A DNA stretch of 64,000 bases from Aphrophora alni (lineage: Eukaryota; Arthropoda; Insecta; Hemiptera; Aphrophoridae). Shown piece after piece: positions 1 to 13,205 of this stretch (position 1 is the first letter of the stretch; the number at the start of each line of letters is the position of its first letter). A program made the position numbers and the translations under genes. The DNA lies in contig OY740765.1 of the NCBI GenBank assembly GCA_963513935.1, positions 114,643,362 through 114,707,361 of the forward strand. The letters are read 5' to 3'. The notes under the pieces were generated by a model. The model worked only from the letters and a program-made list of their open reading frames with translations, did no database searches and had not been told where the DNA came from.

Positions 1-1409
1 GTGTGTATAAAAGTGTGTAATCAACTAAAATAGAACACAAGTATATAGCTGTATAATAACGTCCTTGAACTTGAGTCACAGGCTTGCACGTGAACCAAGT
101 GACGGTGTCTGGTCAAATAGCTGCATTATCGGCAGAGCACGGCTGGATAGGCCTCACCATTCCAACCACCACACACCAGCTAGGCCCTCACACTTACACA
201 GACCCACCACTACAAAATTCAAAAACAGCGAGACTTCTACCATTTTTTGGAGTTACATACGTAACGTAATTTCATGTTTTAGTTAATTGTCTGTATTGAT
301 TTTTTGCCATTCCATACAAAAAAAGGGGTTGGGTTAAAAATAATTGCTATTTTTTGAACAAACTTATCTTATTACCTTCTAAACACTTAAAGAATTTATA
401 AAGCAATATCGTTGACTAGGGTGGTTACAGATTTCACCTCCTTAGTCATAAAACATTGGAATGGAACATCTCTACTTTTCCTAACTAGCTTATAAGGAAC
501 ACCTGTGAGAAATATTGATAAGTGAGGCAGTCAGAGCTTGCACTTTTATATATAGAGATATTACACTCACACAGACCTAACGTACAGACCAAATATACTC
601 AATCACACAATACACACATATGATTACAACATACATTTTTAACCTTTTCCTATCTCAAGCTGAAGTTGAGTTGTGATAACGTGTTTTTCATAGCATTCAC
701 AAGCAGACTCATTCTTGGATAGTTGGTTGCCTAACAACTATGTTGTTCTCAGTTACTATTTTAAAGGTTTGCAATCTGGATACTAGAAGGTGGTAAAACT
801 TTTTAGATATTACAGGATCAAAAACTTCTTTTTTTACACAGGAAGAAATATTTCAGGTGACTCAAACATTATATGTTAATGAATTAAAATGTGCTGTGTT
901 TAGTGTTTTTATAATATCTTTTCAGTAATGAATTGGTTTCCAAAATGTTTTACAATTGTTAGATTAAAACTCGATAATTCGTTCTAGGCACTTGAGAACC
1001 TACATTTTATCCCCACCACAAATAACACGTTTCTGTTAATGAGATTGTTCTCTGTACTCACTACTCAGTATAGTCTTGTTCATTTGTACCGTCTCGTCCT
1101 TATTTGTCGACAGCAGTTTAATGCACTTATAATACATATTATCATTAGGTTTTAATCCAGGTTTAGTAATAACTATACTCATTATTGTACTTTATATTGA
1201 AAATATATTGTATTTAGATATTTAAAGATAAAATAAAATAAATTAGTGAAATTAAATTAGGCATGATTAAACTCCATAACGAAGCACGAGTATTACACTA
1301 GTATTATTTTTTAATTATAATAATTTAAAAAAATATATACTAGTATGTTGTTCAATGGTCTATCGGCGACTTATTTCACAAATGAGTAATATTGAAATAA
1401 ATTCCTTAT
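1..1409. other. AT-rich intronic DNA without recognisable gene
   Basis: Short open frames in this stretch (for example 84-269) show no motif I recognise and look like chance. It lies downstream of the third visible tetraspanin exon on the minus strand, so it is probably intron or 3' flank of that gene. I looked for the missing 3' tetraspanin exon (a Cys-Gly-Tyr segment plus the fourth membrane helix) and did not find it. Confidence 0.4.
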
Positions 1410-1640
1410 AAGTCATATCTTATTCTAAACAGTCATAAAACATAGAAATATTATCATGAAACAGAATATATGTTTTTAACACTCTTAAGAATTTACTTAA
1501 CTTTTTAACAATTTTAATTTGATGGGGCAAGTAATTATAAAATTTCAGAGCAAGATAGGTGAAAAACTTTTTATATAAGGTAAGTCTAGGTCTTGGAACA
1601 TACGCATTCAATCTATTTCTAAGGATTACAGTTTAGTACT
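1410..1640 (-). pseudogene. CR1-like non-LTR retrotransposon, C-terminal reverse-transcriptase fragment
   Basis: The minus-strand reading gives RNRLNAYVPRPRLTLYKKF followed by a YLALKFYNYLP-like stretch. This aligns residue by residue with the tail of the second fragment at 6911-7345 (RNDLNVVFPKPNLTIFKKF, then YLAPKFFNLMP). That tail is a common C-terminal end of insect non-LTR polymerases of the CR1/Jockey group. Only the last 60 or so residues survive, and the fragment stops where the satellite array begins near 1632. It is a dead fragment. The family link rests on similarity between the two copies and on recall of the family pattern. Confidence 0.55.
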
Positions 1641-2620
1641 AAATAGGTACTGTAATCGTTGTATAAGTTTCGGGACCGAAACACAATGTAGCCGGGCTAC
1701 CTGGTCACTAGAACGGCCAAGATTCTCTTTAATAACTCGGGAACGGTGTTAGTACTAATTATTATAATTTAGTACTAAATAGGTACTGTAATCGTTGTAT
1801 AAGTTTCGGGGCCGAAACAAAATGTAGCTGGGTTACCTCGTCGCTAGCACTGCCAAAGATTTTCTTTAATAACTAGGGAACGTGGTTAGTAAGTAGGGCC
1901 TACTAAATCGTGGTATACGTTACGGGGCCAAAATTTAAAGAGGCCGGCGTTTTCATGTCGCTGTTTCGTCTAACGGGTTTCTTTAATAACTCGAAAACAG
2001 TGTTAATACTAATACTAATATTTAGTACTAAGTAAGTTCTAAATTCTAATATACTTAATTTCGGGGACAAAATACAAAGGGGTCTGACTATCATGTTGAT
2101 GCCCCGACCAAAAATTTTCCTTAATAACTCATGAACGGTGTTAGTACTAATTTGTAATATAAGTTCGGGGACGACATATAAAGAGGTCTGACTTCCATAT
2201 CGATGCCCCGGTGACGAATTTTCTTTAGTACGCTAACTCATGAAACGTATTAGGACAAATTCATATAATGTAGTAGGCTTACTAAATAGGTATTAGTGGT
2301 TTAAGTTTCTCAGCCGAAATTCAAAGTGGCTGGTTTACCATATCACTACCACGGCCAAAGATTTTATTTAATAGCTTGGGAATGGTGTTAGTACTAATTT
2401 TTATAATTTAGTACTAAGTAAGTACTAAATCGTTGGATACGTTTCGAGGGCCGAAACACGATGTAGTCGGACTACCTCGTCACTAGCACGGCCAAAGATT
2501 GTCTTTAATAACTCGAAAACGGTGAAAGTACTAATTCTATTAATTTAGTAGTAAATAGGCACTAATATGTAGTATTAGTTTCATGGTAGAAAAAAAACGT
2601 TGCCGGCCAGTGACGTGTAC
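1632..2620 (+). repeat. Diverged satellite array, unit about 130 bp, roughly 8 units
   Basis: A unit containing TTTAGTACTAAATAGGTACT, then a GTTTCGGGGCCGAAA-like palindromic block, a CTNGTCACTAGCACGGCCAAAGAT block and CTTTAATAACTCGGGAACGG recurs. The first block falls at about 1632, 1768, 1887, 2021, 2270, 2407 and 2543, with one degenerate unit near 2144. Spacing is 115-145 bp. Units differ by many substitutions and small deletions, so the array is old. The GGCCGAAA and CACGGCCAAAG blocks are the best-conserved parts. Confidence 0.8.
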
Positions 2621-3912
2621 CTTTTGTAAGTGAAATAATTATGTTTGCGAATGTTAAACAAAGTTTTAACACAATAATATAAACATTATTTTTAAATGTT
2701 AAAGTCATTAAATGGAAATCAATAGTTTCAACACAACCATAATATAATATGTTATATATATACTTTTTTTAATGAAAGGCAAAAGCTGGTCCTACCCCTC
2801 TATCGGCTACACCAATAGGATAGGACTATCCCTTCCAAAAAATGAAACAACAAGTGGCTTAGATCTGTGAAATATATACATGGACCAACAAATTACGCAT
2901 TGTATTACACGGACCAGCATGTGCCAAAAAAATGTCTATATAAATTTTTAAAAAGTATATATCGCACAATTAACATACGGCAAATCCACATATATGTGTA
3001 AATTCAAAATTTGTCAAATCACTTGCGAGATAGAGACAAGTTTTGTCGGACTGCAAACTGCCTCTTAAATATACAGGACTTACACCTGCCTAGGTTCTAG
3101 GAATATATATATATATACACATTCCGAAATCTATCAAGGTGATAAATTAAAATAAACCAAAGCAATTACTAGCATTAAACTGATTGTAATATATCATTTG
3201 TTATTAAAAAAAAAAAATCATGCATTTATTCCTTTGTATCCCAATTCTTCAACTCAACTTGGCTTTGTCCATTCTTATGTTAACCAGTCATTCTTTGAAC
3301 TAAAAAATAACGATGACATATATGTTTACAAAAACATATATAGCCGGAATATCTATTTAATTGTATGTACTCACGATTATATGTACGTAAAAAATGTACT
3401 CATTGAAGCATTAAATTCTTCCCAATATCACAACTCATCATCACAATACATATGGCTAAACTACGACTCAAAAAGTGGTAAAAAAAAAATCCTCTTATTA
3501 AAGTCATGTTAGTAAATTTGTTCTTATTTTCATAGTTTGGGCTATGTTGTTATTGACAGTCATTCTTGAACTGATAATCTGGATATCGCAATATTTTCCG
3601 CTAATTTGGTAGAACAATACATTATTCATTTTATTTACTTCATTAACCTTACCTTATTAGTAACATATACTATTATTGTCATTGAATGGTAACACATTTT
3701 AATACTAACAAACAATTATCATTATCATTGTCCAGTATCAGAGATTATTTTATAATTATATGTTTATATTTTCCTAACTTTTGTTAAAATCTAACTACTA
3801 TAGCCTACTAATAACTATTTTTTTACTTAAACATTAAAAACAAGATGTCAAATTTTACATACAGTGTTGTCTTTGTAAATCCTTTTGTGAGTATAGTTAG
3901 TTATTAATTTAT

Positions 3913-3964
<52 letters not shown>

Positions 3965-6589
3965 TTGATCTACAAGATAATAGTATATTTCATCATTAGG
4001 ACCAAAGAGAAACTTTTCTATACAAGCTCAAGTAACGGCCGAGGAGAAGCTGAAACATTATAAAAACACGATTTCCCAAAAACTAAAATGTTATAACCTA
4101 TTTACTTTCAAATCGATGGTAACTGCTGTTTTAACGGTTATTTACAATCGAGACCATCAGTTGTTTTTATAGATGCTTTATAATTGTTAATTAATTCGAA
4201 TAAACGAAGTTACAGCTGATGACCTCGACCTCAGCTGATGCTTTTAGGTCCTAGTACTAAAAAGAACAACTTTAACATTTCAATACATGTATTTTTAAAA
4301 AAGGAGTTTTTGAAGCAGTATGACGAAAAAATATTTAATAATAATGGATTAAAAAATCCCACATATATCGTATCCTCTCCAAGGTACAAAAACAAAATAC
4401 ACTTTATCATTTAGTTTAATTAATTATTAAGCTTTTAATTTTATTGATAACAGTAAAATGTTTCCCAATTACCGTCTTTGTACATTGAAGTTTGCTAGTG
4501 AGTTAGATATATAGAGCTTAATAATCAATATACACTTTTATAAGATGGTGACGCTTTAAAACAACCTTCTGAATGTACAGAAACTTGAGTACTATAATAT
4601 ATTTTTACAGAAGTGTATCTTCATAAACACGGAGAAATTATATGCACTGCGATAAATGCACGTTTCTACAAATAACTGAGGTAAATTGTACATAGATTAT
4701 ATTTAATACTAGAATATATGAAACTATATTATAATTTATTAAAATAATTCAAATAATGTTTGCATGTGTGTATTTATTACATCCCCCCCCCCCCTTTTTT
4801 TGACTGTAGATGTCATGAATTGTATCAGATACAGGCCAATTAAGAATACATTCGTTTATTAGGTAGATATATTCTGTCATGGACCATTTTGTAAAAGGCT
4901 GTACTACAGAGTTATTCAGATGTAAAAAATCTCTACCCACAGATGGATTTTCATCTATAACTTAACCTTATATTGCACCCTTTCTTATCAAGTCAATTTT
5001 TTTTCTGTTGTCAAACAAGAATCTCTCCTTCTTTATTTTTATCAAAATTACAGTTTTTTTCATTTTTTTAGAACATCGAAGTAACTATGAATACGTTTTA
5101 TCAAAACAGTTGTTTTATAACGTCCAAAATAGTACATGCATTCTGAAATATTAATTGAAATTGATATTTATTTATTTTTTATCTGAATCAATAATATTAT
5201 TTTTCGTTACTCTAGAACATAATCCTTAAGATTAGTTTTGTACTGCTTACATACGAGTTAACATGTCCCATAAGAACAACAGAAAAAATAAAAATACTGT
5301 CTTATAAAAATCTGTTCCTACAATTGCGATTAACATTTGCTCAATGCTTTCAATGACGCAAATCAAACAAAAAGTACTAGAATTTTGAATTATTATTTTT
5401 TCCAAAAAACGCTGGTTAGGTTTTTAACTGTAAAAAAAAAAAAAACTGCCAATTAAAAATATGTAATTTCTGAAAATCGGCATTGCTAATGTAAGTGGAA
5501 AGAGTATATTAATGACCAAAACTAATGTCCAAACTCTCAACAACAAAATGAATTTAAAAAAATACAGAATCAGAGGTAATTAGACAAAGTGAATGTTCAC
5601 TGTGAACTCCGTTATTTAAACTCGATTTCTGCTTAGAAAAAGTAAATAGCATAAGAAAATCAAGCTTAGGCTCTTTTTAAGTATATTAATTTGTAAACAA
5701 TTTGGTGAAATAGTGAAAATAAACCAAAATTGTGATTAATATGATGGATATTAAATAAATTAATTAATATATTAATTATATAATAAATTTTCAAAACAGA
5801 AGTGATCTAACTATCAGAAGAGTTATTGTCCCCTAGATAATTAAAAAATTCCAGGTGGCTCAACATTTCATATTAAGCGTACAAATATAAAATCCGGAAA
5901 CAATCCTGAATCCTATCATTATGATCGGTAACACGCTACGCCAGGTAGTGTTATCGATATCACGGCCTCATCCGTGCCAATTTAATAAGCAATAAATATC
6001 CCTTCTTGTAATATTAAAAACGACTCCCACTAAAATATTTCATGTGTCTGTCCGTCTCAACTCAATCGTAAATCACAGCTTGTACAAACTTGAAGATTAT
6101 CTCTTGAACAAGTTTCAATTTCCAATCTCTTTAGACACGAATTTAATTAACCAAACAGTAGAACAATAGACTGGAGTCTAGCGGCAGTAAAACCTCTGAT
6201 CAGTGTTATCCAAGTCTAATTAGGTTGGAGAACAAATATATACTTAATATTTCGACAGAAATTTACGGTAGTAATCTACACAGAATACTATTTAGACTTC
6301 TTTTTACTAGGATGTATTTCCTAAATAACGGCAAAATATATCATTAATATGTTTTAAACCCTTTACTCTATTATCAAAATCCCAAGGTGGAATACAGTTG
6401 ACCTTTATTAACTCTCGATAAATATATAATAATAATAATAGTGTAAGTTTATTTTGTTGGGAAAAAATATAAACATGTAGAAGATTATTCAAAAAGAAGT
6501 GTACAATTTTAGTAGGCTGGAAAATTAACAGGATTTACACAGCTGTAAAGAGCACATTTTGAAATTTTGTTTACCATATTACAGATGTT
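2621..6589. other. AT-rich non-coding DNA
   Basis: No recognisable gene. The longest open frame is 3198-3512 (+, 104 codons). It is rich in Asn, Tyr and Lys as expected of chance AT-rich frames and has no motif I recognise. The stretch also holds an AT microsatellite at 3917-3959 and a C-run followed by a T-run near 4783-4800. Confidence 0.4.
3917..3959. repeat. (AT)n microsatellite
   Basis: About 20 uninterrupted AT dinucleotides. Similar AT tracts occur at 19751-19796, 30148-30204, 32070-32090, 37799-37822 and 48108-48171. Confidence 0.95.
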
Positions 6590-6830
6590 CATTGTAGGGC
6601 TCATGTGTCATTCAGTAGACATATAATCGAGTTCTGTTCAAACTCTGAAGAGTATCCATCAACACATCCTACTTCTGCTGTTATCCGTTGTCTTAACTTC
6701 AAGAAGTTTTAGAGCATTGTATAAATGCAAACCTTTACATATCCCAAGCAAGAAACACAGAAGGCGATAAATCAAGGCTTTGAGGAGGCCAACGCAAAAA
6801 TGACTGATACAACACAAAAAAGTTCATATT
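6590..6830 (-). pseudogene. Degenerate mariner-type transposase C-terminal remnant
   Basis: On the minus strand a stretch reads WPPQSLDLSPSVFLAWDM. This matches the widespread mariner pattern W-P-P-R-S-P-D-L-T-P-x-D-F-F-L-W-G, which carries the third catalytic acidic residue. About 150 bases further on, a degraded C-terminal block resembles the E-Y-R-L-D-V-C-R-V-T-x-G-A-H-I-E end seen in the same group. Stops and frameshifts occur throughout. The call rests on these two motifs in the right order and spacing. Confidence 0.5.
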
Positions 6831-6910
6831 TGGTGAATTTCTCTCACGCAGTACGACTAGGATTTTCAGTTCCCTAAATAGATACATTTTGCTTGTTGAG
6901 TTTTCACTAA

Positions 6911-7345
6911 TATGGTATTGAAGTTTGGGGAGGTGCGTACTACAGTGTCTTAAAACCAGTCATTGTACTTCAGAAGCATTTTATTCGAATTATGGCAAAT
7001 AGAACTAAATTGGAACACGCTGCTCCATTATTCAAAATCTTCAAAATTTTACCGGTTAGAAATTTATATATATTTAAAGTGTTAAGATTATTCTACAATA
7101 GAAGCGGAGGGAATTATACAACAGGGGGTGGAGGGAGGACTTTACGAAATGACTTAAACGTAGTTTTTCCAAAACCAAATTTAACAATTTTTAAAAAATT
7201 TTACTTATATCTTGCTCCAAAATTTTTTAATCTGATGCCTTTAAAAATTAAAACGTGTACAAATAAAATCGAGTTTTGTAGATTCGTGAAACAATATTTA
7301 TTAGAACAGGAGCAGGTCTATATGTTTTTTATCAGTAACCAGTGA
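6911..7345 (+). pseudogene. CR1-like reverse-transcriptase C-terminus
   Basis: The frame from 6911 reads YGIEVWGGAYYSVLKPVIVL, then QKHFIRIMANRTKLEHAAPL, then FKIFKILPVRNLYIFKVL, and ends with the FPKPNLTIFKKF...LAPKFFNLMPLKIK tail. This is the stretch after the catalytic reverse-transcriptase core in insect CR1/Jockey-type polymerases (W-G-G and Q-K-x-x-I-R-I signatures). An in-frame stop lies directly before 6911 and no catalytic YxDD core is visible upstream, so the element is 5' truncated, as is usual for non-LTR insertions. The segment from 6992 to the stop at 7343-7345 is still open. Confidence 0.7.
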
Positions 7346-7903
7346 GGGAGAATAAACTGGTAGTAAGTGACTGTATTTTATTCTTGAAAGCTCTCTTCTT
7401 CACCGGTAATATGAATGGTAGAAGTGTGTGTGTGAATTATGTATATGTATGTGTATGTATGTGTATAGTTTTATTATTGTATTTCTATTTTTTTAGTGTT
7501 TTATGTTGATTTGAAATGGTTTGTCATAAAAGCCAAATCCTAGTTTTCTAAATGTAATTTGTGTGTGTATATGTGGGTTGGACTGGTCGGTCACATTGTT
7601 TCTCTCCCATCGAGCTATATTGTTAGAAATGTATAGAGTATTTCATCCCAAACAGGTTTTAACCTCGGGATGAAGTGACCCTTTGCTATTTTCTTGTAAT
7701 ATTTTTTGTTATTATTATTATTATTATTATTAATATTATTGTTTATTATGTTATTATGAATTTTATTTTATATGTATTACATTTTATAATGTGAACAGTT
7801 GTCTATTTTATTATTAAGCATATAAGATTGTCAAATTTTCCCTGTTAAAATTATGTATAAAAGAGGGTCAAATAAATAAATTTTCAATTTTCAATTTTCA
7901 ATT
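6911..7903 (+). mobile_element. 5'-truncated CR1-like non-LTR retrotransposon
   Basis: The reverse-transcriptase tail is followed by about 550 bp of 3' untranslated sequence. The element ends at 7880-7903 in three tandem copies of a 7-base AATTTTC unit instead of a poly-A tail. A short tandem-repeat 3' terminus is characteristic of CR1/L2-type elements. The 3' region also contains a TG-rich stretch near 7418-7466 and an ATT repeat near 7708-7740. Confidence 0.6.
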
Positions 7904-10367
7904 TGACCCATCGCCTAAAATGAGTCGTTTAAAAAAAAATGATCTTCATAATCATTAGAAAACTCAAAACATTTAACTTTGGAGTTATCCCTTAAATTTT
8001 GCAATAGTTGAATCTTATATTGGTTTAATTTAACCCATTTTCTCCAAAATGGTATTTGAAGTTCCAAACTCACCTTAGTCGTACATATTTGTGGATTACG
8101 TAAGTGAGATAGTCGAACGTGTTTAACTTGATCTGCAGGCGATGCTGGCAAAACTCAAGCATACAATAACATCAGCTGTCTACCTTGTTGACTACAATCA
8201 TCCGATGGAAATAAAACTTGAAGTCATTGCTACCCATTGATACCAATACGACGAAATTAAATAATGTATGTCAAGTTTTATATACATATGAAAGTGTATA
8301 CTTCTTTTTGTGTACATCATTCCTTCTTAGTTTAAATGAAAAATATATACAATTTGGTGGTTATACTAAAATTTAAAATTACGACCTAGTTACTAGCACA
8401 TTAATAATTACACAGAGTCATTTAAACAGGAAAACATTTATTGACTTTGCCCTGTGTTCTGGTAAACTTGGGTACCCTTAACCAAGCAAGGCTGTTTCGG
8501 GGTTTACCGATTTTTAACTTAATTTACTTCTAGGACTAGAAAGATAAACAACGTATCCAGTCCCCTTCTTTATATTATAAATATACCTACACACACATAT
8601 AAATATTTTAATTGAGATAACTTTGCAATCTCTACAATATAAAACAATTAAAAAGTTATTTAATATTTGTATAAAAGTTAATTTTTATTTCTAAATAGTT
8701 GATCAAAAATTGATTTAAATGGTAACATATATTTTTTAATATAGAAATTGATTAAAATGTTAAAATAAAAATTTCCAAAGGACATATATCCATATAGACA
8801 CGTTGAACAGCATTGTTCAAACAAACACAATTTAGACTTTATATCTAACTCCGTTCTTTATATATAGGTGATAAAAATAAACAGATAGAACTAACCAAAT
8901 GAATGAAAACACAATTTTCCACAAAAATCACATTGTGCAATATAAATACTAGACGACGTTTAAAGACTTTGGCTTGTACTATATAATATGATGAACCTCG
9001 GTAAGTAACATAATAGCTCCCATTAATTTGTGCAGATCATATTAATCCTTTCAAATTATCTCAACCAATTTTAACCAATCATTTGTAAAATGTTAATAAC
9101 TAATTATAATACTACATTTATTTGTTTCCAATTTTAAATGAATAATAAACAGCTTCAAAAAGGATTTAATTAGACATTTTGGGGGAAAATTCTTTTACTA
9201 ATTATTTGGAAATACAAAATAAATAATTAATTCTAATTTTTCTACTTATATAATAGAGGATAGTGATACCAGAGGATAGGACACCTCCGAAGATCAAGCG
9301 TTTTTTGTGTCCATCCTTTTTTGATTTGGAAAAGGTATGACAATGCCAAGACTTTGTATCTTGCAGCAATCTCTTGTTGCATAAGATTAGTGTTTTCGTG
9401 AAGAGTAATGGTAGATTATCTCTGTGTTTCGCCCTATGTACAACTATTTACGTGATTACTTCAACTGTGTTGATCAACTGCTGGTATTATTATGTTAAAA
9501 CCTTGACAAACAGATTGATTGTTAGTTTATAAAGGGTGTTCCGTTGTACGAATTGCTAGACAAAATATACGTTCATTTGTCAAATTGTATTCAATTATTA
9601 TATTGGCTGAAATTGATACATTTGGAAATAATAAATTAGGATACGTTGTGACCTAGAAAGACTTGTGTAAGATTAAAATGAAAAAAAAATCCTGAAAGGT
9701 TTTTATTTATTGGACAAATGAAACTTACGATTTTTTAGGATTATTTGTATACTTACTACTATTTGTATAATATTTACACAAACTAAATCGGCTGTTCAAC
9801 TTTGTGATGACTTTGAATATAGAAATTAATTCATAGCTAAATTAAACATACAATAAAAGTTGGCAGAACATTTAAAATAAAATTATTTTACGAGATTTCT
9901 TTGCTGTCATCTTATTGTTAAAGTGGAAAATATCTCTCTGTCATTATTATTATATGAAAAAATAATATAACATAAAGAATCATTTAGCCCTCGAATACTT
10001 TAATAGGGTCAAGGTTGGAAGAGAACAAAAGTTTATTAAAATATCTAGATTTTGATGACGAGAGAGAGTCATCTAGCCTAAGACTAAATGGGAAAAGGTG
10101 TAGATACAGCTAGGCTTCTTCGGGTTTGCCAAACCAGTACTCACTATGAGTGACCCCCCTCTCGTTAGTTGAAGAAATTATGAAAGATATCCCGGCCAGT
10201 CACTATAATAAGCCTATAACTGTGTTATGTGTAGGCCTATGTGAGATAAATAAACAGGTAATTGTTCAAAATAAAAACCACTTCTTTTCAAAATAGGTTA
10301 TTTACTAATTATATAGATGTAGATGTCACTACACTTGTGATAATAGAAACAAGAATTATTAATTCCG

Positions 10368-10409
<42 letters not shown>

Positions 10410-11463
10410 CTTTAGAAATCGTTAAATGCGACGTTACAGATAGGCATTTTCTTGGAACAGCTGTTTCCAATATTAAGTAAAACTTTATAATTTAACATGC
10501 TGCAGTGTGAGTATTACCTTAGTTTATAACTATGTATTGTTATGTATGTTTCCATGGATACCATTTTTTTTTAATAGTTGTTGGAATTTTGTATTTTCAA
10601 TAACAGTAAAAATAATGGTTCTGATAATAATTTAGGTTTATTATGATAACCCTTTAAAGCACAAGAATATAAACTATAAATATATATACAGGATAATCTA
10701 AATGACACGGTACACTTGATGATTATTTTACAAAAAAAAACGTTAGATAGTTCTGGTAAGCAATAATATTAATTCAATATTATATTATTATGAGTAATAT
10801 TTGTTTATACTTTGTTTCAAAAACGCCATTATTGTATTAGCCTAGAAATACATTCTGTGAGCTAACCTAAAAATGTATAACTTTCCTTCAATATCGGTAA
10901 TAAACAAACATAGTAAGCTGTAGGCCTACTATAGCCTATGTGAGTCTCAAATATAATATATTGAAATAACTAGCTAGGAGTCATTATAAAAATAAATAGA
11001 ACTTGGCTACAGTCAAGAGAACTATAAACATTAACTAAATTTCTTTTCATTAATTATCAAAATCCATGTAAGACTTTGTATAGAGATATATTCAAATTTA
11101 ATTCTAATTATTACGTCATATTTCCAGCTCATAAGTCAGTACGAGTAGTAGCCCTTCCAAAGAATTGAAAAATAAATTTTACCTAACTGTTAGTATTAGG
11201 ATTAGAGTTACAATATTTAGTTATACTTGCTAATGATAATATGCCTATTTGATTTCAGTTTGTGTTACTTAAACAAACAAGATGGACAAACAAGAAGAGA
11301 ATAATGAGAGCTAGGCCTTAGGGGAGGCCTACTACAACCCAAACTGAAAAAAAAGGAAGCGCAGATGAAAAATCATTTATTTATAATGTACTATAAGAAG
11401 TAAAATTATGTAAACACAAATATTGCATCGGAATTATGTATATAGTGTTGTACATTATGTTGG
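7904..11463. other. AT-rich non-coding DNA
   Basis: Nothing recognised as a gene. The minus-strand frame 7915-8151 has no motif I recognise. Contains the A-tract at 10371-10405. Confidence 0.4.
10371..10405. repeat. 35-base A homopolymer
   Basis: An uninterrupted run of 35 A after CCGATT. It could be the tail of an old retroposon insertion, but I see no SINE promoter boxes or target duplication around it. Confidence 0.8.
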
Positions 11464-12034
11464 TGTAGAGTATATTTTATGTATCCACGCATGGCTCGAG
11501 TTAATTTCTGATACGGGCTCTGCAGTTTACCATTTCATATTTTCGTCGATCACATTTATTCATACACCTCCATTTTTACTATAAATCATTAATTAGACAC
11601 AGGATTCGCATGAAACCAAGAACTGGTTTCAACATAAAATAATAACATAATAAACTTCAGCTTTTGTATACAAACGGAATAGTTAAATTTCATCAAAATC
11701 AAAATACTCAGACCTGAAATCAACTAAAAAAAAAAGAAAAAATTGTAAAATGACCTGGCTCTTCATGCAACGCATTAGTCAAAGCCCTCGGAAAAGAAAT
11801 CTTTGTTTCTTGAATAAATAAAACAAAGTAAGTCCCCGCTCACTTGTAAAAATGTTATTATTTTATGTTGAAACCAGTTCTTGGTTTCATGTGAATCCTG
11901 TGTCTAATTAATGATTTATAGTCAAAATGGAGGTGTATGAATAAATGTGATCGACGCAAGTATGAAATGGTAAACTGCAGTGTTCGTATGCAGTAATTAA
12001 CTTGCGCCATGGGTTGATACATAAAATATACTAC
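11464..12034. mobile_element. Foldback/MITE-like element with inverted ends of about 183 bp
   Basis: The left arm (11464-11648) begins GTAGAGTATATTTTATGTAT and the reverse complement of the right arm (11852-12034) begins GTAGTATATTTTATGTATCA. The arms stay aligned through CTGCAGTTTACCATTTCATA and GAAACCAAGAACTGGTTTCA with scattered mismatches. The spacer of about 200 bp has no coding potential. Long inverted ends with no transposase mark a non-autonomous foldback or MITE. The parent family is unknown. It abuts a copy of another dispersed repeat on its right side. Confidence 0.8.
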
Positions 12035-12045
12035 TAATTTACGTA

Positions 12046-12138
12046 GCTCAATAAAGCTCTTTTGTGGAATTAAATAATTGTTTCATTATTTTCATTAATA
12101 TGGAATTCCATCAAGCACCGACTGTTGTCACATTAAAT
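12046..12138 (+). repeat. Dispersed repeat shared with the 58.8-kb palindrome
   Basis: This stretch (CTTTTGTGGAATTAAATAAT ... TGGAATTCCATCA ... CCGACTGTTGTCACATTAAAT) closely matches 58845-58924, the right-hand part and flank of the large palindrome. Here only the single-copy side remains, directly right of the foldback element. Confidence 0.75.
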
Positions 12139-13205
12139 CTAATTTATAATATTAACATGAATTTTTAATAAGTTTTAGAGCATTATGACTTTACTGGGCA
12201 CCACATTGGTTTACCTATTTTAAATTTTTATTCTTTGTTGTCATTTTTTTCATCAGCGCCTTCACCATCCTATCAATATTTCATTTTAAATATAGCTAAC
12301 TTTTGAATTTTTGCCACCATATTGGTTTTGCCATTTTAAATTTTGCAATTCTGTTTTCATCACCACACATCTCGACACTCTTATATATATTTTTTAAATA
12401 TTATTTATTGTTGGTTTTTCCTACTTTTAAATTTTTAACATATAAAATCAAAGTTTACTTTTTTGTTTCACAAAATTAGAGTGAGATCATACAAATAAGA
12501 CGGTTGGAGTTAAACTCTTTCCAAAACACAAAACAAAAAATTTCGTTCCAGTTCAAGACCATATACTTATTTCTTCGTAAAAGCTATTTTATCTAGTTTC
12601 ACTATACTAATTTCTCGTATATGGTAATTAAATTAATGAATGTAAATACGAATGGATTAATTTATTTTGTGTCTAAATAACTAATAAACAAATAATATCC
12701 CTAAATAATCAACACAGAAGACATTGGATACCCTTACGTAAAAAGACTTGTTTTGGTCCCAGAATAATACTAATTAATTTTATGTATTTCACAGATATAG
12801 TTCAGGTATATACTTTCTGGAGTTCTTTAGGCCACGTGTAGTGAGTGTTGCCTTTAAAAAAATGGTTTATTACCCCAATAGCTCGAAGGTGTTATATAGG
12901 CAAAGTTTAGCTATCTTGCTTCTAATAGGTTGTATACCTTTAATGCGCAGTCTATGTGTTTTTAACTGTACAACGTTTTAGTCATGAGTAAATGCAGGTG
13001 GAACACGACTTGAGACAGGTGCTATTGGAATAAGAGTTTTTAGTTTTTACTTTCACACAGGTGTCAATGCAACACCTGCGGCATTAATGAACTGTGTATT
13101 GAACTATCACAAACAATGAAGCTAATGTTCTTACACACATGATATCACCTGTAATATTTTCTTAAGTTGGAGAACTAATTAGAAAGCTTCGGGTTTCAAT
13201 TCAGA
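12139..13205. other. AT-rich non-coding DNA
   Basis: No gene, RNA gene or repeat family recognised. Confidence 0.4.

Noticed and set aside
10371..10405. Poly-A tract as a SINE or processed pseudogene tail
   Set aside because: No promoter boxes, no coding similarity upstream and no flanking duplication visible.
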